Below, piece by piece: positions 1 through 7,298 of a stretch of DNA of 15,195 bases. Origin of the DNA: DASPOF01 sp035626155 (GTDB lineage: Bacteria; Desulfobacterota; Binatia; Binatales; Binataceae); NCBI GenBank assembly GCA_035626155.1, contig DASPOF010000017.1:1-15195 (forward strand). The letters are read 5' to 3'. Numbering within the stretch: position 1 is the first letter of the stretch; each line of letters opens with the position of its first letter. Below the pieces are notes generated by a model that was not told the origin of the DNA, did no database searches, and was given only the letters and a program-made list of their open reading frames with translations. Both the position numbers and the translations under genes were made by a program.

Positions 1-292
1 TGAGGCCCTCGAACAGTCCGAAATCGACTTCGAGAAACTCATCCAGCGTGATGACCTGAGCGGCCTGGCCCGCAATCAGCCGGGCGCCCTCGAAAGCGCG
101 CACCAGCGGACTGGCGAACACTTCCGACATTGCGACCGCGCCCCAGCGGCGGACGATCGCATCGCGCGCCGCGCGCATCTGCGTGCGCCCCAACTCCGAG
201 AGCGGCACATCCGTCCGCCCGTAATACCGGATGCTCGATTGCCCCTCGGTCTCGCCATGCCGGACGAGGATCAATGTGGCGTTGCGATTCAT
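1..292 (-). CDS. Histidine phosphatase family protein (phosphoglycerate mutase-like), C-terminus cut by window edge
   Basis: Reading leftward from an ATG at 292-290, the first 97 codons are open and run off the window edge. Residues 7-15 read LILVRHGET, the RHG motif whose His12 is the phospho-acceptor in the histidine phosphatase (phosphoglycerate mutase-like) superfamily. It is followed by YYGRTDVPLSELGRTQ and VFASPLVRAFEGARLIAG, the usual order for small cofactor-independent-type phosphatases such as CobC or broad-specificity phosphatases. The segment FGLFEGL matches the conserved FGxxEG stretch before the second acidic residue. The second catalytic His lies outside the window. The frame is open upstream to a stop at 334-332, but this ATG is the first plausible start; no clear Shine-Dalgarno is seen. 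The substrate cannot be assigned. It lies downstream of hicA on the same strand, 77 bases away. Confidence 0.88.
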   Translation of the reverse strand, partial: MNRNATLILVRHGETEGQSSIRYYGRTDVPLSELGRTQMRAARDAIVRRWGAVAMSEVFASPLVRAFEGARLIAGQAAQVITLDEFLEVDFGLFEGL

Positions 293-369
293 GCGAGAAT
301 TGGCGCCGCACGCCGTGCACCGACCGGCTGGTTAATCGTTTTCACCGCCGCTAATCAGCACCGAGTCCA

Positions 370-578
370 CTATTCAAGATCGTTCTCAGTCAAATGCGCG
401 AGCTTTGCCAGGTGCGCGAGCAGGCCACGCTTCAGCGGCTGGTTGCCGTGAATCGGAATCGACAGGTTCGCCATCTCCCCTGGCTTGCCGTAGATGGATG
501 GCTGCCGTGAACGCGCAACAGCCTCCAACCGTAGCGTTCCACGATTCTCGCGAACGCTTGGCCCGAGAGCTGTTTCAC
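370..578 (-). pseudogene. hicA: HicA-type toxin, frameshifted
   Basis: HicA toxins are small double-stranded-RNA-binding-fold mRNA interferases held in check by HicB. The frame starts at GTG 578-576, overlapping the hicB stop in a GTGA junction, and reads VKQLSGQAFARIVERYGW then LLRVHGSHP. It includes the GSH motif with the catalytic His of the family. After about residue 28, near 494-500, the family similarity jumps to another frame: IYGKPGEMANLSIPIHGN, then QPLKRGLLAHLAKLAHLTEN and a TAG at 372-370. Joining the two pieces gives 69 residues, a normal HicA length, and requires one missing base in the run CATCCATCTAC. In the unshifted frame translation instead ends at 434-432 with an unrelated tail. 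The toxin is therefore probably inactive, unless the missing base is a sequencing error. Seen: the two frames and the motif. Inferred: loss of function. Confidence 0.82.
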
Positions 579-775
579 ACGACGATCTCTATTACCTGCT
601 CCTTGCCACCCTTGGTCTCCTGCTCCGCAACCAACAGGCAACCTTCAATCCCCTCTCGCAGGTTCGCGAGCAGATCCTCGATAGTTTCGCCTTGCGTTGC
701 GCAGCCGGGAATCGCCGGCACCTCTGCCCAATAGCCCCCTTCTTCCGCATCATGAATGAAGACTTTAACCTTCAT
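575..775 (-). CDS. hicB: HicB-type antitoxin
   Basis: This 66-residue protein has the compact partial RNase H-like HicB fold: an N-terminal strand MKVKVFIHDAEEGGYWAEVP, the signature IPGCATQGETIEDLLANLRE, then a helix and a final strand. It matches short HicB antitoxins that lack a C-terminal DNA-binding domain. HicB normally binds and blocks HicA. I chose ATG 775-773 because family similarity starts there and GGGGA lies 4 bases upstream; the longer frame to 868 adds 31 residues without family character. The antitoxin comes first and overlaps hicA by 4 bases, so the pair was translationally coupled. Base composition is visibly less GC-rich than the neighbouring operon, in keeping with an acquired module. 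With hicA broken, this is an orphan antitoxin. Confidence 0.86.
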   Translation of the reverse strand: MKVKVFIHDAEEGGYWAEVPAIPGCATQGETIEDLLANLREGIEGCLLVAEQETKGGKEQVIEIVV

Positions 776-891
776 AATTCCCCGGCCTTCCGTCTGAACC
801 GCGGCGCCTCCTGCGGGTTGCGGAGGCCATCCAGGAACCCCTTCGTATTTCCGGTCCCGAAGTTTCATTTCCAGGCTCTGAAATACCGCTA

Positions 892-949
892 CTGCTTGCG
901 CCCGTTGGTTACAACAAGTGTCTGCTTGGAGGGCGCTGCGCGCAAGCAG
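892..949 (-). terminator. Possible terminator hairpin after the DUF1015 gene
   Basis: A perfect 10-base inverted repeat, CTGCTTGCGC at 892-901 and GCGCAAGCAG at 940-949, lies 17 bases past the DUF1015 stop on the minus strand. A second copy of CTGCTTG at 922-928 could pair with the same right arm to give a tighter 7-base stem. There is no clear T run after it, so it may be a weak or Rho-assisted terminator of the alr-to-DUF1015 run. The rest of 776-966 shows no gene. Confidence 0.35.
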
Positions 950-966
950 GGGGTCTCCCCGCAGCC

Positions 967-2256
967 TCAGTCGTCGAGCGGGTTCATCACGAGGCCGGTC
1001 AGCAGCTTGGGATAGAAGTAGGTCGATTTCTCGGGCATCGTCGCGCCCGCATCGGTCACGCGCTCGAGGTCGCGGATCGATGGCGGGTTCATCAGGAATG
1101 CGCCGGCGGCGCGGCCATCGCGGACCGCGTCGAGCGCGCCGGCCGCATCGACCGTGTAATCGACGATTCCGCCCTTGCCGATTTCCGCGGCCGAGAGCGA
1201 GAGAATCCGCTCGAACACGAGCGCGTGCAGCAGCGACACGTCGAGATCGCGAAGCTCGGGCGCAAGATTCGCCATCGCCGCGTCCGCCGCGGCGCCTTCC
1301 TTGAGCTCGAGGATGTAGAGCCGGTCATGGCCGCTGAGCGCGACGCCGAGCGCCCCGCGGCCGGCCGCGCCGAGCCGCGCCCGCATCGCATCGCGATCGC
1401 CAAACTCCTCGACCTCGAACATCTCGCGCGCGCGGCTTGCGAAGCCGGCGAGCGCATCCGCCCGGAGCGTGCGCGCCACGCGATGCGTGGGCAGGATGAC
1501 CAGCCCGGGATCGTCGCACGCAACCAGCGTCATCATCGTGTAGTCGAAGCCGCGCTCTTCGGGCGGATTCTCGCGGCTGCGGCGCTCGCGCCGGTAGTTC
1601 AGCGCGGTTTCGTAGCGATGGTGCCCGTCGGCGATGAGCACGCGGGGCGCCGCGAGCGCGCGCTGCACGACCGCAATCTCGGCGGGAAAATCGATCGCGC
1701 GAAGCTCGTTTCGGATTTTCAGATCGTCGGTGGCATCGATGAGGGGGGCGCGCGCCGAGACCTGCTCGCGCAGGCGGTCGAGTTCCGGATGCTCCCCAGA
1801 GTAGAGGCTGAAAATCGGACTCGTGTTGGTGCGGATCGCAGTCAGCAGGCGCAGGCGGTCTTCCTTGGGCGCGGCGAACGTCCGCTCGTGCGGGAGGATG
1901 CGCCCGCGTCCGAACTCCTCGAGCCGTATCCGCACGATGAAACCGTGGCGGCTAAGGCGGCGGCGCTCGATCTCGAACGATTGCGTGTACAGATAGATCG
2001 CCGGCGTGCGCGCGCGTTTAAGCGCTCCAATCGCAAGCCATTCGGCGAGCGTCGATGCGGCGGCGCCGTAGGGGTCGGGCTCGCGGTTGAGTTCGAGCCG
2101 CACGATGTTGAACGGGCTTCGCTGGTACAACTCGCGCTGGCGCGCCTCGCCGATAAGGTCGTAGGGCGGGGCGACCAGGGTTGCGATATCGCCGGCGACG
2201 CCGGAATCGTAGAGCAGTCCGCGAAACGGTTCGATGCGCTGGCTAAGCGCGCTCAT
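967..2256 (-). CDS. DUF1015 family protein
   Basis: A 429-residue protein of the DUF1015 family, which has no firmly assigned biochemical role that I can state. Family hallmarks are visible: LVAPPYDLI near 27-35, HERTFAAPKEDR from 123, SPIFSLY at 146-152, DGHHRYETAL at 210-219, LPTHR at 255-259, and the C-terminal MPEKSTYFYPK at about 407-417. The DGHHR element recalls nucleotide-handling ParB/sulfiredoxin-fold proteins, including free serine kinases; that link is my inference and weak. No signal peptide or membrane segment is seen, so it is probably cytoplasmic. I chose ATG 2256-2254 rather than the longer frame to 2328 because family similarity starts here (SQRIEPFRGLLYD) and this ATG overlaps the tsaC stop in an ATGA junction, indicating translational coupling. 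It is the last gene of the alr-purH-purD-tsaC run. Confidence 0.9.
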   Translation of the reverse strand: MSALSQRIEPFRGLLYDSGVAGDIATLVAPPYDLIGEARQRELYQRSPFNIVRLELNREPDPYGAAASTLAEWLAIGALKRARTPAIYLYTQSFEIERRRLSRHGFIVRIRLEEFGRGRILPHERTFAAPKEDRLRLLTAIRTNTSPIFSLYSGEHPELDRLREQVSARAPLIDATDDLKIRNELRAIDFPAEIAVVQRALAAPRVLIADGHHRYETALNYRRERRSRENPPEERGFDYTMMTLVACDDPGLVILPTHRVARTLRADALAGFASRAREMFEVEEFGDRDAMRARLGAAGRGALGVALSGHDRLYILELKEGAAADAAMANLAPELRDLDVSLLHALVFERILSLSAAEIGKGGIVDYTVDAAGALDAVRDGRAAGAFLMNPPSIRDLERVTDAGATMPEKSTYFYPKLLTGLVMNPLDD

Positions 2257-2915
2257 TCGAGCACCTGCTGGCCAAGCGCGGCGGCAAGCTGGCTCATCGA
2301 GATTGCGCCCTCGCGAAGCACAGTCCACTGGTGCGCCTGGACTTCCACCACCGTGCTGGGCGCATCGGCGGCCAGCGCGCCACCTTCAAGGTAAACTTTA
2401 ACTTTTGCGCCGAGCGCGGCGCGCGCCTCGGCGACGTTTCTTGCGGGCGCGGCGCCGGCTTGGTTGGCGCTGGTTGCAGTGACGGGATGGCCGAGTCCCG
2501 CGGCGAGCGCGCACGCGATCGGATGAGGCGACACGCGCACGCCAACGCCGCCGCCGGGACCGATCAGTTCGGGGGCGAGACCTTCGCGCGCGGGCAGCAC
2601 CAGCGTCAGCGCGCCCGGCCAGAACATCTCGGCGAGCCGGCGCGCCACCGGAGGGACCTCACGCGCGAATCCGAACGCAGAGGCGAGGTCGGCCGCGATC
2701 AGCGCGACGGGGTTCGCGGGGTCGCGCGCCTTCGCGCCGAAGAGCTTTGCGAGCGCGGCGTTCGATAACGGATCGGCGCCGAGCGCGTAAAACGTCTCGG
2801 TCGGATACACGACCAGCTCGCCGGCCTTAAGCGCGTCGATCGCTTCATCGAGCGTCGCAGCCGTCCCGGCGCGCCGCCGCGCGGGCCGCTGATTGGTTTT
2901 TTTTGAGCGAGGCAA
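2253..2915 (-). CDS. tsaC: L-threonylcarbamoyladenylate synthase (Sua5/YciO/YrdC family)
   Basis: TsaC-type enzymes make threonylcarbamoyl-AMP from threonine, bicarbonate and ATP, the first step of the t6A37 modification of ANN-decoding tRNAs. The 220-residue protein consists of one YrdC domain: VVYPTETFYALGADP at 35-49, KARDPANPVALI at 62-73, WPGALTLVLP at 99-108, GVRVSPHP at 125-132, TATSANQAGAAPA at 146-158, and PSTVVE with VLREGAIS at 186-206. It lacks the extra C-terminal Sua5 domain. The N-terminal 20 residues are basic and nonconserved. The start is a TTG at 2915-2913; AAGGAG lies 13 bases upstream, rather far, and no better start codon lies between them. Codons 4-7 contain a run of eight A on the coding strand. 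It follows purD by 41 bases and overlaps the DUF1015 gene by 4. Confidence 0.93.
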   Translation of the reverse strand: MPRSKKTNQRPARRRAGTAATLDEAIDALKAGELVVYPTETFYALGADPLSNAALAKLFGAKARDPANPVALIAADLASAFGFAREVPPVARRLAEMFWPGALTLVLPAREGLAPELIGPGGGVGVRVSPHPIACALAAGLGHPVTATSANQAGAAPARNVAEARAALGAKVKVYLEGGALAADAPSTVVEVQAHQWTVLREGAISMSQLAAALGQQVLE

Positions 2916-2956
2916 AGCGGTTACGAGGCTCCTTCAGACTTCAATTCGGGCCGCCG

Positions 2957-4282
2957 TCAGGCCGGCACACGAGCGCGGTTGAGCGCGCGATGTGCGATGT
3001 CGCGGCGCATGTGCTTGCCCTCGAATTCGATCATGTCGGCGGCCTGGTAGGCGGCAGCCACCGCGGTGGCAAGCTCGGGCGCCATCGCAGTGACCGCGAG
3101 CACCCGCCCGCCATCGGTGACGAGGCGTCCATCGCGGATGGCGGTGCCGGCGTGAAACACTTTCACGCGGATTTTCTTGAGCGACCACTGGACCTTGAGA
3201 TCGCTCGGCGCGCCGCCCTCGAACTTCTCAAGCCCGTTAATCGGGAGACCCTTGCGATAGTCGCCGGGGTATCCGCCCGATGCGAGCACGACCACGACCG
3301 CGCTCTTCGGCGAGAGCCTCACCTCGGTGCGTTCGACGCGGCCCTCGGCCGCTGCGAGCAAGGTCTCCGCGAGATCTCCGTCGAAGCGCATCATCAGCGC
3401 TTCGCATTCCGGATCTCCGAACCGGACGTTGAATTCGATCACGTTTATCCGGCCGCGGTCGATCATCAGGCCCGCGTAGAGCACGCCCCGGTAGGGCGTT
3501 CCGCGCGCGGCCATCGCGCGAAGCGTCGGCCGGATGACCTCGCGCATGATTTGGTCCTCGACCGCGGGACCGAACTGCGGCACGGGGGAATAGGCGCCCA
3601 TGCCGCCCGTGTTGGGGCCGCGGTCGCCATCGTAGACGGGCTTGTGATCCTGGACCGCTCCGAGCGCGACCGCGTTCTCGCCGTCGCACAGCGCGAAGAA
3701 GGAAAGCTCCTCGCCGGTGAGAAATTCCTCGATCACGATGCGCTTGCCGGCGGCGCCGAATTTTGCCTGCTCGATCGCCTCCGCGATCGCACCAAGAGCG
3801 GCCTGCGTGTCGGCGCATACCGTGACGCCCTTGCCGAGCGCAAGTCCGTCGGCCTTGACCACGATCGCGCCGGGCCGCGCCGCAACGTAGCGTCGCGCCG
3901 CGTCCGCATCGTCGAACACGTCGAAGGCGGGCGTCGGCACGCCGGCCTCGGCGAGCAGCGACTTTGCGAACGCCTTGCTGGTTTCGAGTTGCGCCGCATC
4001 GCGCGTGGGGCCGAAGATTTTGAGTCCGGCCGGGCTGAACTCATCGACGATTCCCGCGGCGAGCGGATCCTCGGGACCCACGACCGTGAGATCGATCGAA
4101 TTGTCCCGCGCAAACGCGGCCAGCGCGGGGATGTTCATCGTGTCGATCAGCACCGGCTCGGCAAGCTGGTTGATGCCCGGATTCCCCGGCGCGCAGTAAA
4201 GCCCGGTCACGCTCTGGCTCTGATGGAGCCGCCAGCAGAGCGCGTGCTCGCGCCCGCCCTTGCCGATGACCAGGACTTTCAT
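2957..4282 (-). CDS. purD: Phosphoribosylamine-glycine ligase (GAR synthetase)
   Basis: PurD joins phosphoribosylamine and glycine using ATP to give GAR, the second step of de novo purine synthesis. The 441-residue ATP-grasp enzyme shows all domains in order: the N-terminal GKGGREHAL at 7-15, VVGPEDPLAAGIVD at 67-80, KADGLALGKGV at 143-153, the A-loop GPNTGGMGAYSP at 222-233, EFNVRFGDPE at 283-292 with metal/ATP ligands, and the C-terminal domain with ASGGYPGDYRKG and VFHAGTA. It is slightly longer than the usual 420-430 residues because of an extra charged stretch at roughly 355-372, between GLEK and KVFHAGT. The ATG at 4282 is the natural start since MKVLVIGKGG is the family N-terminus. It starts 15 bases after the purH stop, so the two purine genes are surely cotranscribed. 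Confidence 0.97.
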   Translation of the reverse strand: MKVLVIGKGGREHALCWRLHQSQSVTGLYCAPGNPGINQLAEPVLIDTMNIPALAAFARDNSIDLTVVGPEDPLAAGIVDEFSPAGLKIFGPTRDAAQLETSKAFAKSLLAEAGVPTPAFDVFDDADAARRYVAARPGAIVVKADGLALGKGVTVCADTQAALGAIAEAIEQAKFGAAGKRIVIEEFLTGEELSFFALCDGENAVALGAVQDHKPVYDGDRGPNTGGMGAYSPVPQFGPAVEDQIMREVIRPTLRAMAARGTPYRGVLYAGLMIDRGRINVIEFNVRFGDPECEALMMRFDGDLAETLLAAAEGRVERTEVRLSPKSAVVVVLASGGYPGDYRKGLPINGLEKFEGGAPSDLKVQWSLKKIRVKVFHAGTAIRDGRLVTDGGRVLAVTAMAPELATAVAAAYQAADMIEFEGKHMRRDIAHRALNRARVPA

Positions 4283-4297
4283 CGCGATCGACCCTGG

Positions 4298-5872
4298 CTA
4301 GTGGCGGAAATGACGAACTCCCGTGAACACCATCGCAAGCCCGTACTTGTCCGCGGCCGCGATCACCTCGGCGTCGCGCTGCGCGCCGCCCGGTTGCGCG
4401 ATCGCGGTCGCGCCCGCCTCGGCGGCAAGCGTGGGGCCGTCGGGGAAGGGGAACATCGCCTCGGAGACCAGCACCGATCCGGCGAGCGAGATGTTGAGCC
4501 GCGCTGCCTTCTCGCGCGCCGAGTACATCGGATCGATTCTCGACGTCGCGCCGCCGCCGACCGCGAGCGTGCGATCCTGGGTGACGAACGCGATCGCATT
4601 CGACTTGACGTGCTTGCAGACCTTGATTCCGAAGGCGAGCGCGGCAAGCTCGTCCTCGGTGGGCGCGCGGCGGGTGACGACCTTGCCCTGGCGCGGGTCC
4701 TCGATCGACAGGTCGGGCGTCTGCACGAGCAATCCGCCGACCACTTTCTTAAGATCGAATTCGCCGCGCACGACCGCCTCGGGATGAAACCGCATCACGC
4801 GCCGGTTGCGCTTCTTGCGCAGGAACTCGAGAACCGCCGCGGGGAAGTCGGGTCCGATCAGCACCTCGGTGAAAAGCTCATCGACGGTGCGCGCGAACTC
4901 CATGTCCCACGGCCGGTTCGAGATGATGATGCCGCCAAACGGCGAGTCGGGATCGGTTGCGAATGCCTTGTCCCAGGCGGCCTTGAGCGTATCGGCGATG
5001 CCGACGCCGCAGGGAGTGTTGTGCTTCAGAATCGCGACCACGGCGCGGCGCTCGTCCTGGAACTCGAGCATCAGGTTGATCGCCGAGCTGATGTCGAAGA
5101 CGTTGTTGAACGACAACTCGCGGCCGTGGAGCTGCTCGGCGATCTCGAGGAAGCGGCCGTAGAGCGCGCCCTGCTGATGCGGGTTCTCGCCGTAGCGAAG
5201 CGGCTGCTCGCGCGTGAGCGACAGGCTGAAAGTCTCGCCAAGCGGCGACGCGTCGCCGCCGCCGGCGTGCGTGCCCAGCCAGTTGGAGATCGCGCAATCG
5301 TATGCGGTCACGCGCGCGAAGGCCTTGCGCGCAAGGTGCCATCGCGTGTCCGCCGACAACGCGCCGCCTTGCGCGTCGAGTTCCCGCACCACCGCCGCAT
5401 AGTCGGCCGGATCGACCACGACCGCCACATCGCGATAATTCTTGGCAGCCGCGCGGACCATCGCCGGGCCGCCGATATCGATATTTTCGATCGCCTCATC
5501 GAGGCTGACTGACGGATCGGCGACGGTCTTCTCAAACGGATAGAAATTCACGGCCACCAGATCGATCGGCTCGATCCCGTAGGCGCGCATCTGCCGCTGA
5601 TGGTCGGGGTCTGAGCGCCGGGCGAGAATCCCCCCGTGAATCTTCGGGTGGAGCGTCTTTACACGCCCGTCGAGCATCTCGGGGGACCCGGTGAACTCCT
5701 CGACCGGCCTGACCTTGATTCCGGCCGCCTCCAGCGCAGCGCGGGTGCCTCCGGTTGCGAGAATCTCCACTCCCAGGCGGGCGAGCGCGGCTGCGAAATC
5801 CGCAAGCCCGCCCTTGTCCGACACGCCGAGCAGCGCGCGCCTTATCGGGACCTTCTCTTCCGCCATTGTCAT
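4298..5872 (-). CDS. purH: Bifunctional AICAR transformylase / IMP cyclohydrolase
   Basis: PurH carries out the last two steps of IMP synthesis: formylation of AICAR with 10-formyl-THF, then ring closure. The 524-residue protein has the N-terminal MGS-like cyclohydrolase domain, with LLGVSDKGG at 14-22, LATGGT at 38-43 and DGRVKTLHPKIHGGIL at 68-82. The AICAR transformylase part follows, with RYGENPHQ at 226-233, the catalytic KHNTPCG at 283-289, FPFPDG at 474-479 and the C-terminal RHFRH. One departure is GGGATSRID at 439-447, where relatives usually have Gln before the xSR (GxGQxSR type). The first ATG, 5872-5870, abuts the alr stop with no gap; a second ATG at 5866 has GAGG 10 bases upstream and may be the true start. 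Genes alr, purH and purD form one run. Confidence 0.97.
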   Translation of the reverse strand: MTMAEEKVPIRRALLGVSDKGGLADFAAALARLGVEILATGGTRAALEAAGIKVRPVEEFTGSPEMLDGRVKTLHPKIHGGILARRSDPDHQRQMRAYGIEPIDLVAVNFYPFEKTVADPSVSLDEAIENIDIGGPAMVRAAAKNYRDVAVVVDPADYAAVVRELDAQGGALSADTRWHLARKAFARVTAYDCAISNWLGTHAGGGDASPLGETFSLSLTREQPLRYGENPHQQGALYGRFLEIAEQLHGRELSFNNVFDISSAINLMLEFQDERRAVVAILKHNTPCGVGIADTLKAAWDKAFATDPDSPFGGIIISNRPWDMEFARTVDELFTEVLIGPDFPAAVLEFLRKKRNRRVMRFHPEAVVRGEFDLKKVVGGLLVQTPDLSIEDPRQGKVVTRRAPTEDELAALAFGIKVCKHVKSNAIAFVTQDRTLAVGGGATSRIDPMYSAREKAARLNISLAGSVLVSEAMFPFPDGPTLAAEAGATAIAQPGGAQRDAEVIAAADKYGLAMVFTGVRHFRH

Positions 5873-6997
5873 CTAGCCTCGGCACACGCGCGGCACGCGC
5901 CGGCCTACCGTGCAGAGCATTTCATAGGAGATGGTTTGCGCGATCCGCGCTACGTCATTGACGCTGATGGTCGCCTCGCCGGCGCCGCCCCACAGGATGA
6001 CTTCATCCCCGACCTGCGCGCCCGGCACGTCGGTAAGATCGACGGTGGTCAGATCCATCGAGACCGCGCCGACCACCGGCGCTCGATGCCCGCGGATGAG
6101 TACCTCGCCGCCGTGCTGGAGCCCGCGCCGATACCCATCCGCGTATCCGACGGGCAGGATGCCGATCGTGCTCGGGCGCGGCGCGATAAAGGTATGGCCG
6201 TAACCGACGCCGCTTCCTTGCGCGACGCGCTTGACCTGGAGCAGGCGCGTCTTGAACGTCATGACCGGCGCGAGGTCCACCTTCTCGCGCACTGCGGCGA
6301 CCGGGGGAAGGCCGTAGATCGCAAGTCCGGGCCGCACGAAGTTGAAGTGAGAGTCATCACGCAGCACGAGCGCCGCCGAATTCGCGACGTGCGCGAACGG
6401 GGGTCTAAGCCCGGCGCTCTCCAGCGTCGCGAGCGCCGCGCGGAACACGCCCAATTGCCCGTCGGTGATTGGGCTTGACGGATCGCCCGCGTTCGCGAGC
6501 AGGGTGCAGACGCCTTCGAGGTAAAGCGATGGCGCAAGCCTGAGCGCGTCGATGAGCGCCGGAAGATCGGCGGGCAGGACGCCGAGCCGATTGGCCCCCG
6601 AGTCGATCTTGATGTGAATCGGAAAGCGGGTCCGGCCCGCATCAGCCGCGGCACGCTCGAGCGGCGCAATCAGGCTTGAGTCGAAGACGAACGGCGTCAG
6701 GTCCAGCGCCACGATCTCGCGCGCGGCGGAGGCGAAGAAGCCGGCCTGGACGTAAATGCGCGTATCGATGCCGGCGTTGCGAAGCTCGCGCGCCTCGTCG
6801 ATGGTCGCGACCCCGAACTGGCGGCATCCCTCGGCCACGAGCGCGCGCGCGACGGCGACCGCGCCGTGGCCGTACGCATCGGCCTTCACCACCGCCATCA
6901 TCTCGCCCTTGGGCGCAAGCGCCCTGAGCGTGCGGAAATTTTTTCGCAATGCTCCGAGATCGATCTCGGCGACGGTGGGGCGGCTTGCGCTAATCAT
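5873..6997 (-). CDS. alr: Alanine racemase
   Basis: Alr is a PLP enzyme that interconverts L- and D-alanine, supplying D-alanine for peptidoglycan in the cytoplasm. The 374-residue protein begins ISASRPTVAEIDLGALRKN, then has MAVVKADAYGHGA with the PLP-binding Lys, HIKIDSGANRLG, HVANSAA, FVRPGLAIYG with the conserved Arg, and SGVGYGHTF with the catalytic Tyr of the C-terminal domain. VSMDLTTVDLT and the ISYEMLCTVGRRVPR tail complete the fold. I chose ATG 6997-6995 because the conserved N-terminus starts there; the frame is open to 7201 but those extra 68 codons have no family character and contain leader hairpins. No good Shine-Dalgarno is visible. It is the first gene of the minus-strand run and abuts purH. 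Coupling Alr to purine genes is unusual but may be only a shared transcript. Confidence 0.96.
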   Translation of the reverse strand: MISASRPTVAEIDLGALRKNFRTLRALAPKGEMMAVVKADAYGHGAVAVARALVAEGCRQFGVATIDEARELRNAGIDTRIYVQAGFFASAAREIVALDLTPFVFDSSLIAPLERAAADAGRTRFPIHIKIDSGANRLGVLPADLPALIDALRLAPSLYLEGVCTLLANAGDPSSPITDGQLGVFRAALATLESAGLRPPFAHVANSAALVLRDDSHFNFVRPGLAIYGLPPVAAVREKVDLAPVMTFKTRLLQVKRVAQGSGVGYGHTFIAPRPSTIGILPVGYADGYRRGLQHGGEVLIRGHRAPVVGAVSMDLTTVDLTDVPGAQVGDEVILWGGAGEATISVNDVARIAQTISYEMLCTVGRRVPRVCRG

Positions 6998-7060
6998 CGT
7001 GGGATTGTGGTTTTCTCGCACTACCGGCTCGCACCTCGATCCGCCACCGCAACTCGAATG

Positions 7061-7092
7061 AAAACGCCCGAGCCTCGCTACTGGCCCGGGCG
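7061..7092 (-). terminator. Terminator-like hairpin in the alr leader (attenuator or small-RNA end)
   Basis: On the minus strand the sequence reads CGCCCGGGCC, an 8-base loop, GGCTCGGGCG, then TTTTC. This gives a 10-position G+C-rich stem with one mismatch, followed by a short T run, about 64 bases upstream of the alr ATG and pointing toward alr. The plus strand lacks a T run on its own 3' side, so the orientation is minus. A competing short stem (7089-7094 with 7096-7101) overlaps the first arm and could act as an antiterminator. This suggests either attenuation of the alr operon or the end of a short RNA starting in the divergent region. Both are inference. Confidence 0.45.
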
Positions 7093-7123
7093 CGTCGCGC
7101 CGTGCATCCGCTCCAAGTCTCCG

Positions 7124-7142
7124 ATGGTGGCGGCGCCACCAT
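7124..7142. repeat. Perfect inverted repeat, 8-base arms, 3-base spacer
   Basis: ATGGTGGC, spacer GGC, GCCACCAT. It could form a stem in RNA from either strand or be a protein-binding dyad in the divergent alr/thi control region. It lies 32 bases upstream of the terminator-like hairpin on the minus strand. Confidence 0.5.
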
Positions 7143-7270
7143 GAAATCACGCCCGACAGGGGAACGCGATTCAGATAACCATTGCCCCGCCCGACAGTCA
7201 ATCAACCCTGCGCGCAGCTTGTGGATTTTCGTGCGCAGACGGCGGCGCACGCGCCCTCTTTCGCGTACCT

Positions 7271-7298
7271 TTTTCACCTGGCGGGCCGGTGGTATAAA
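7271..7298 (+). promoter_or_regulatory. Sigma-70-like promoter for the thiamin operon
   Basis: TTTTCA at 7271-7276 matches four of six positions of the -35 box TTGACA. TATAAA at 7293-7298 closely matches the -10 box TATAAT. The spacer is 16 bases. Transcription would start at about 7304-7306, exactly where the TPP aptamer begins, which supports the call. Confidence 0.6.

Noticed and set aside
776..868. N-terminal extension of HicB to 868
   Set aside because: The added 31 residues are Pro/Gly-rich without family similarity; ATG 775 has a Shine-Dalgarno-like GGGGA and gives a standard HicB length.
1225..2394. Plus-strand open frame of about 390 codons
   Set aside because: Antisense shadow of the DUF1015 gene with biased composition and no motifs.
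2903..5512. Long plus-strand open frame of about 870 codons
   Set aside because: It lies opposite purD and purH, which have full family motifs. Its product is rich in Arg, Asp, His and Gly with no recognisable domain, the usual result of high GC on the antisense strand.
7020..7145. Possible tRNA or SRP RNA before alr
   Set aside because: Hairpins are present, but no acceptor stem, anticodon arm or matching T-loop could be built, and no SRP RNA core motif is seen.
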